Below, one piece after another: positions 61,473 to 64,000 of a stretch of 64,000 nt of DNA (positions within the stretch are counted from its first letter, which is position 1; every line of letters starts with the position of its first letter). The stretch covers positions 248,001 through 312,000 of the forward strand of contig NZ_JACIJC010000005.1 of assembly GCF_014199215.1 (NCBI RefSeq), in the 5' to 3' direction. The notes beneath the pieces are model-generated. The model did not search any database, was not told the DNA's origin, and worked only from the letters and a program-made list of their open reading frames with translations. The position numbers and the translations under genes are program-made. This DNA is from Sphingobium boeckii. Its GTDB lineage: Bacteria; Pseudomonadota; Alphaproteobacteria; Sphingomonadales; Sphingomonadaceae.

Positions 61473-62488
61473 CCGCCGGTCACGCTCATATGCCGCGTGA
61501 CGGCAGGGGCGGCTTCGCGGGTTTCGATCCGGAAATCATGGCGCGCGGGCTTTACGCGCAGCGCGTCATCAATCGCTACATCCACCGCATCCATCCCGCC
61601 GGTGCGCAGCGCATCCTTCAGGTCGACGCGATCTTCATGCCCCAAGCACATGTAGAGCTTGCCCGATGCGGTGAGCCGGATGCGATTGCAGCCATCGCAG
61701 AAATTGCGCGTCAGCGGCGAGATCATGCCCAGGCGCACCCCGAGCGGCTCCACCCGGCTGTAACGCGCCGGACCGCCGGTGGAGAAATCGAGCGGGACCA
61801 GCGTGAACTCCTGCTGGAGCCGTTCATGGACATTGGTCAGTGGCAGGAAGCGGTCGGTCCGGTCTTCATCGATATGCCCCAGCGGCATCGTCTCGATCAG
61901 CGTAAGGTCGAACCCCTCGTCGGCGCACCAACGCAACATGGGCGCGATCTCATCCTCATTCAGCCCTTTCAACGCCACCATGTTGATCTTGATCGCGAGC
62001 CCCGCCTGCTTGGCGGCAGCGACGCCGGCGAGCACCTTGTCCACATCGCCCCAGCGGGTGATGTAGCGAAACCGATCGGGATCGCGCGTGTCGAGGCTGA
62101 TATTGATCCGGCGCACCCCCGCATCGCGCAGGGGGGCAGCCATCTCGGGGAGCTTGTTGCCATTGGTGGTGAGCGTCAGTTCGTCCAGACCGCCGCCATC
62201 CAAATGACGGCCGATCGTGGACGCCAGCCCCTCGAAACCGCGGCGCACCAGCGGTTCGCCGCCGGTCAGCCTGATCCGGCGAATGCCGCGCGCCACGAAC
62301 CGGTCCGCGATCGCCGCCATTTCCTCCAGCGACAGGATGGCGCTCCGCGGCATGAAATCCATCTTTTCGGACATGCAATAGCGGCACCGCAGATCGCAGC
62401 GATCGGTCACCGACAGGCGCAGATAGCTGATCCGGCGGCCGATGCCGTCGATCAGCGGTGCGGGCGCGGCGGGAAGCGCGGTTTCCAT
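61469..62488 (-). CDS. moaA: GTP 3',8-cyclase MoaA
   Basis: 339 aa. The radical-SAM cluster is C31-x3-C35-x2-C38 (R-C-D-L-R-C-R-Y-C). The C-terminal cluster motif F-C-D-G-C-N-R-I-R ends with a third Cys in Y-M-C-L-G, and the protein ends in the functional G-G. It starts molybdopterin synthesis from GTP. The 101-bp gap before the next gene (62489-62589) holds both divergent promoters. Confidence 0.97.
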   Translation of the reverse strand: METALPAAPAPLIDGIGRRISYLRLSVTDRCDLRCRYCMSEKMDFMPRSAILSLEEMAAIADRFVARGIRRIRLTGGEPLVRRGFEGLASTIGRHLDGGGLDELTLTTNGNKLPEMAAPLRDAGVRRINISLDTRDPDRFRYITRWGDVDKVLAGVAAAKQAGLAIKINMVALKGLNEDEIAPMLRWCADEGFDLTLIETMPLGHIDEDRTDRFLPLTNVHERLQQEFTLVPLDFSTGGPARYSRVEPLGVRLGMISPLTRNFCDGCNRIRLTASGKLYMCLGHEDRVDLKDALRTGGMDAVDVAIDDALRVKPARHDFRIETREAAPAVTRHMSVTGG

Positions 62489-62589
62489 GAGGTCTAGCTA
62501 GGCGTTCGGGCGCGCCGCGGCAAGACAAAGGCGATTGGCGAATACCATTACGCTCGCTAAGCATGGCAGCGTGGGGGATTGGGCTGACG

Positions 62590-64000
62590 ATGGAAACCGG
62601 AGAATCGCCTGGAGCGCGGCGTCAGTCGCCGCTTTTGCTGCTATCGTTCCGGCATCGTGACGAACTCGCGGCCTCGGCGGAAGCCGCGGGCTGGCGCACG
62701 ATCGCTGCACGCCGGGCCGAGGGCATTGAGCGGCGGTTTCTGGCGAGCGGTGCCGCGGTGGCGGTGGTCGACGCCCGCGGCGCGCTGGAGGAAGGCCTGG
62801 CGGCGGCGCGGTTGCTGTGCGACACCGTGGAGACCAATGCCGCCGCGCTGCTGGTGCTGCTGTCGCGCAATGATGTGGTCGCACTGGATGACGTGTTTGC
62901 GGCGGGCGCCACTCATTACCTTGCCAGCCCCTTTGGCGACGCTGAATTCACCCAGGCTTTGCGCTTTGCCGAACGTCATGCCGAGCGGCTGACCGGCGGG
63001 ACCGGTGGCGCGCTCGATCGCGCGCGTGCCGCGGTCAGCGAGATGCTGGGTTGGCATTATGCACGGGAGACGGGGTTGCGCATCGGCGCACCGCTCAGCG
63101 AGTTGCTCGGCCTCGATACGAACAAGCCTTCGCGCCCCGCTTCGCTTTACCGTTTGCTGTCGCTCGAAGGGCGCGAGGCGGCGCGCGGCGCGATGCTGCG
63201 GATCAAGGCGGGCGCGCGCGCCACCGCGTTCGCGCATGATATGCCGGGGCCGGGCGGAGAGCGCGTGGCGCATCATCTGCGGATCGATCCGGCCGATGGC
63301 GCGATCCTGGGCAGCATCGAAACACTCGATACGCTGGGCGACGACGATATGCTGGCCGAGCGCGGGCGGCGCGATGCGCTGACGGGGCTGCGCGACGGCA
63401 TCGCGACACGGCGCTGGATCGAAGTGCAGGTGGAGGCGCAACGCCCCCTGTCGCTCATGCTGCTCTCCATCAACCGGTTCGAGATGATCAATGCCGCGTT
63501 CGGGCGCGACACGGGTGACGCGATATTGCGTTCCGTGGCGCGCCGGATCGAGCGGCTTGCGACGGCGGCTGCGGGCCGCAAGGCGCTGGTCGCCCGGATC
63601 GCGGGCGCTGAATTCGCGGTGGGGCTGGACGCCAATGTCGCGTCGGAAAACGTCCGCATTCTGGCGCACGAGCTGTCCCATTCGCTAGCGCGGCCCTTTG
63701 TATCGGGCGAACATGTGGTGCCGCTCGCCTGCCGGATCGGGCTGGCTGAAAGCGCTGGCGGCACGGAGGACGCCACCGGATTGCTGCGCCGCGCGAGCGC
63801 CGCGCTGGCCGAGGCAAAGGCATCCGACGGCAATCCCATCCGCATCATGACCGATGCCGAAGCGGGTGTGGTAGAGCGGGACAATCGGCTGGAAATCGAT
63901 CTGCGCCGGGCGCTGGATCAGGACGAGATCGAAATCGTGTTCCAGCCGCAGGTTTCGGTCAGCAGCGGGAAGATCGTGGGTGTCGAGGCGCTGGCGCGCT
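62590..64000 (+). CDS. Multidomain GGDEF/EAL protein with degenerate GGDEF (partial, 3' end missing)
   Basis: 470 codons are visible; the gene leaves the right edge. Residues 1-130 look like a receiver-type fold (repeated L-L-V-L-L-S and A-G-A-T-H-Y-L) with no clear phosphoacceptor Asp. A PAS-like region follows (about 140-250). The GGDEF domain (about 260-420) has R-D-A-L-T-G-L-R-D-G but I-A-G-A-E-F instead of G-G-D-E-F. The EAL domain begins V-F-Q-P-Q-V, then G-V-E-A-L-A-R. The likely role is c-di-GMP breakdown, with the GGDEF part as a GTP or regulatory site. Confidence 0.9.
   Translation, partial: METGESPGARRQSPLLLLSFRHRDELAASAEAAGWRTIAARRAEGIERRFLASGAAVAVVDARGALEEGLAAARLLCDTVETNAAALLVLLSRNDVVALDDVFAAGATHYLASPFGDAEFTQALRFAERHAERLTGGTGGALDRARAAVSEMLGWHYARETGLRIGAPLSELLGLDTNKPSRPASLYRLLSLEGREAARGAMLRIKAGARATAFAHDMPGPGGERVAHHLRIDPADGAILGSIETLDTLGDDDMLAERGRRDALTGLRDGIATRRWIEVQVEAQRPLSLMLLSINRFEMINAAFGRDTGDAILRSVARRIERLATAAAGRKALVARIAGAEFAVGLDANVASENVRILAHELSHSLARPFVSGEHVVPLACRIGLAESAGGTEDATGLLRRASAALAEAKASDGNPIRIMTDAEAGVVERDNRLEIDLRRALDQDEIEIVFQPQVSVSSGKIVGVEALAR

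Noticed and set aside
1-64000. CRISPR array, rRNA operon, transposase or prophage
   Set aside because: No regularly spaced direct repeats, rRNA sequence, transposase motifs or phage structural genes were seen.

Overview
The window looks like chromosomal DNA of an alphaproteobacterium of the Sphingomonadales (Sphingomonas or a close relative). Three things suggest this. GC content is high. There is a sphingomonad-style psp locus, PEPxxWA-CTERM proteins, TonB receptors, a DivL-like kinase beside tsaE, and S16 with an Ala/Glu-rich tail. There are palindromic repeats of the kind common in these genomes. I made no database comparison, so the genus is an inference. Most genes are housekeeping; the accessory material is in small insertions.

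Layout. 1-118: start of sufE (minus). 397-3810: phage-shock locus, with pspF divergent from a minus-strand operon (49-aa secreted peptide, pspA, pspB, pspC, two small TM/coiled-coil proteins) driven by a near-consensus sigma-54 promoter. 3922-10105: sodB, then the minus-strand run dapF-mtaB-ftsY-yciB and a GGDEF/EAL protein. 10336-14699: ffh, then the translation operon rpsP-rimM-trmD-rplS, with a VapBC-type toxin-antitoxin pair between rimM and trmD. 14791-28619: DPP-IV-type peptidase, GAF-GGDEF protein, asd, a PEP-CTERM protein, a GFA-family remnant, alpha/beta hydrolase, M2 peptidase, two tandem membrane GGDEF proteins, AMP nucleosidase, peroxiredoxin and YqgE. 28750-33249: ahcY behind a strong palindrome, then a large TonB receptor.

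33383-44659 is a tightly overlapping plus-strand run: a DivL-like pseudo-kinase with Tyr in the H-box, tsaE, amgK, murU, addB, addA, trxA. 44704-45711 is an AT-richer island with two exported proteins of unknown role. 45843-51012: argJ, a second toxin-antitoxin pair (Phd/VapC-like), a 92-aa unknown and secA. 51061-60162: TauE-type permease, response regulator, oxidoreductase plus TonB receptor, a DUF1206-like membrane protein, a second PEP-CTERM protein, and an SDR/dihydrodipicolinate-reductase-like pair. 60572-64000: tRNA-Asn, NAD kinase, moaA and the first part of a multidomain GGDEF/EAL protein.

Functional links: SecA, Ffh and FtsY cover protein export. TsaE and MtaB act in sequence on the t6A37 modification of tRNA. 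Asd and DapF act in the lysine/diaminopimelate pathway, and AmgK/MurU in peptidoglycan recycling. Five GGDEF proteins, two of them with degenerate signature motifs, point to substantial c-di-GMP signalling. The observations most worth checking are the extended psp operon, the repeat-derived peptide inside MtaB, the internally deleted GFA gene, the toxin-antitoxin insertion in the trmD operon, the AT-rich secreted pair and the Tyr-box kinase.
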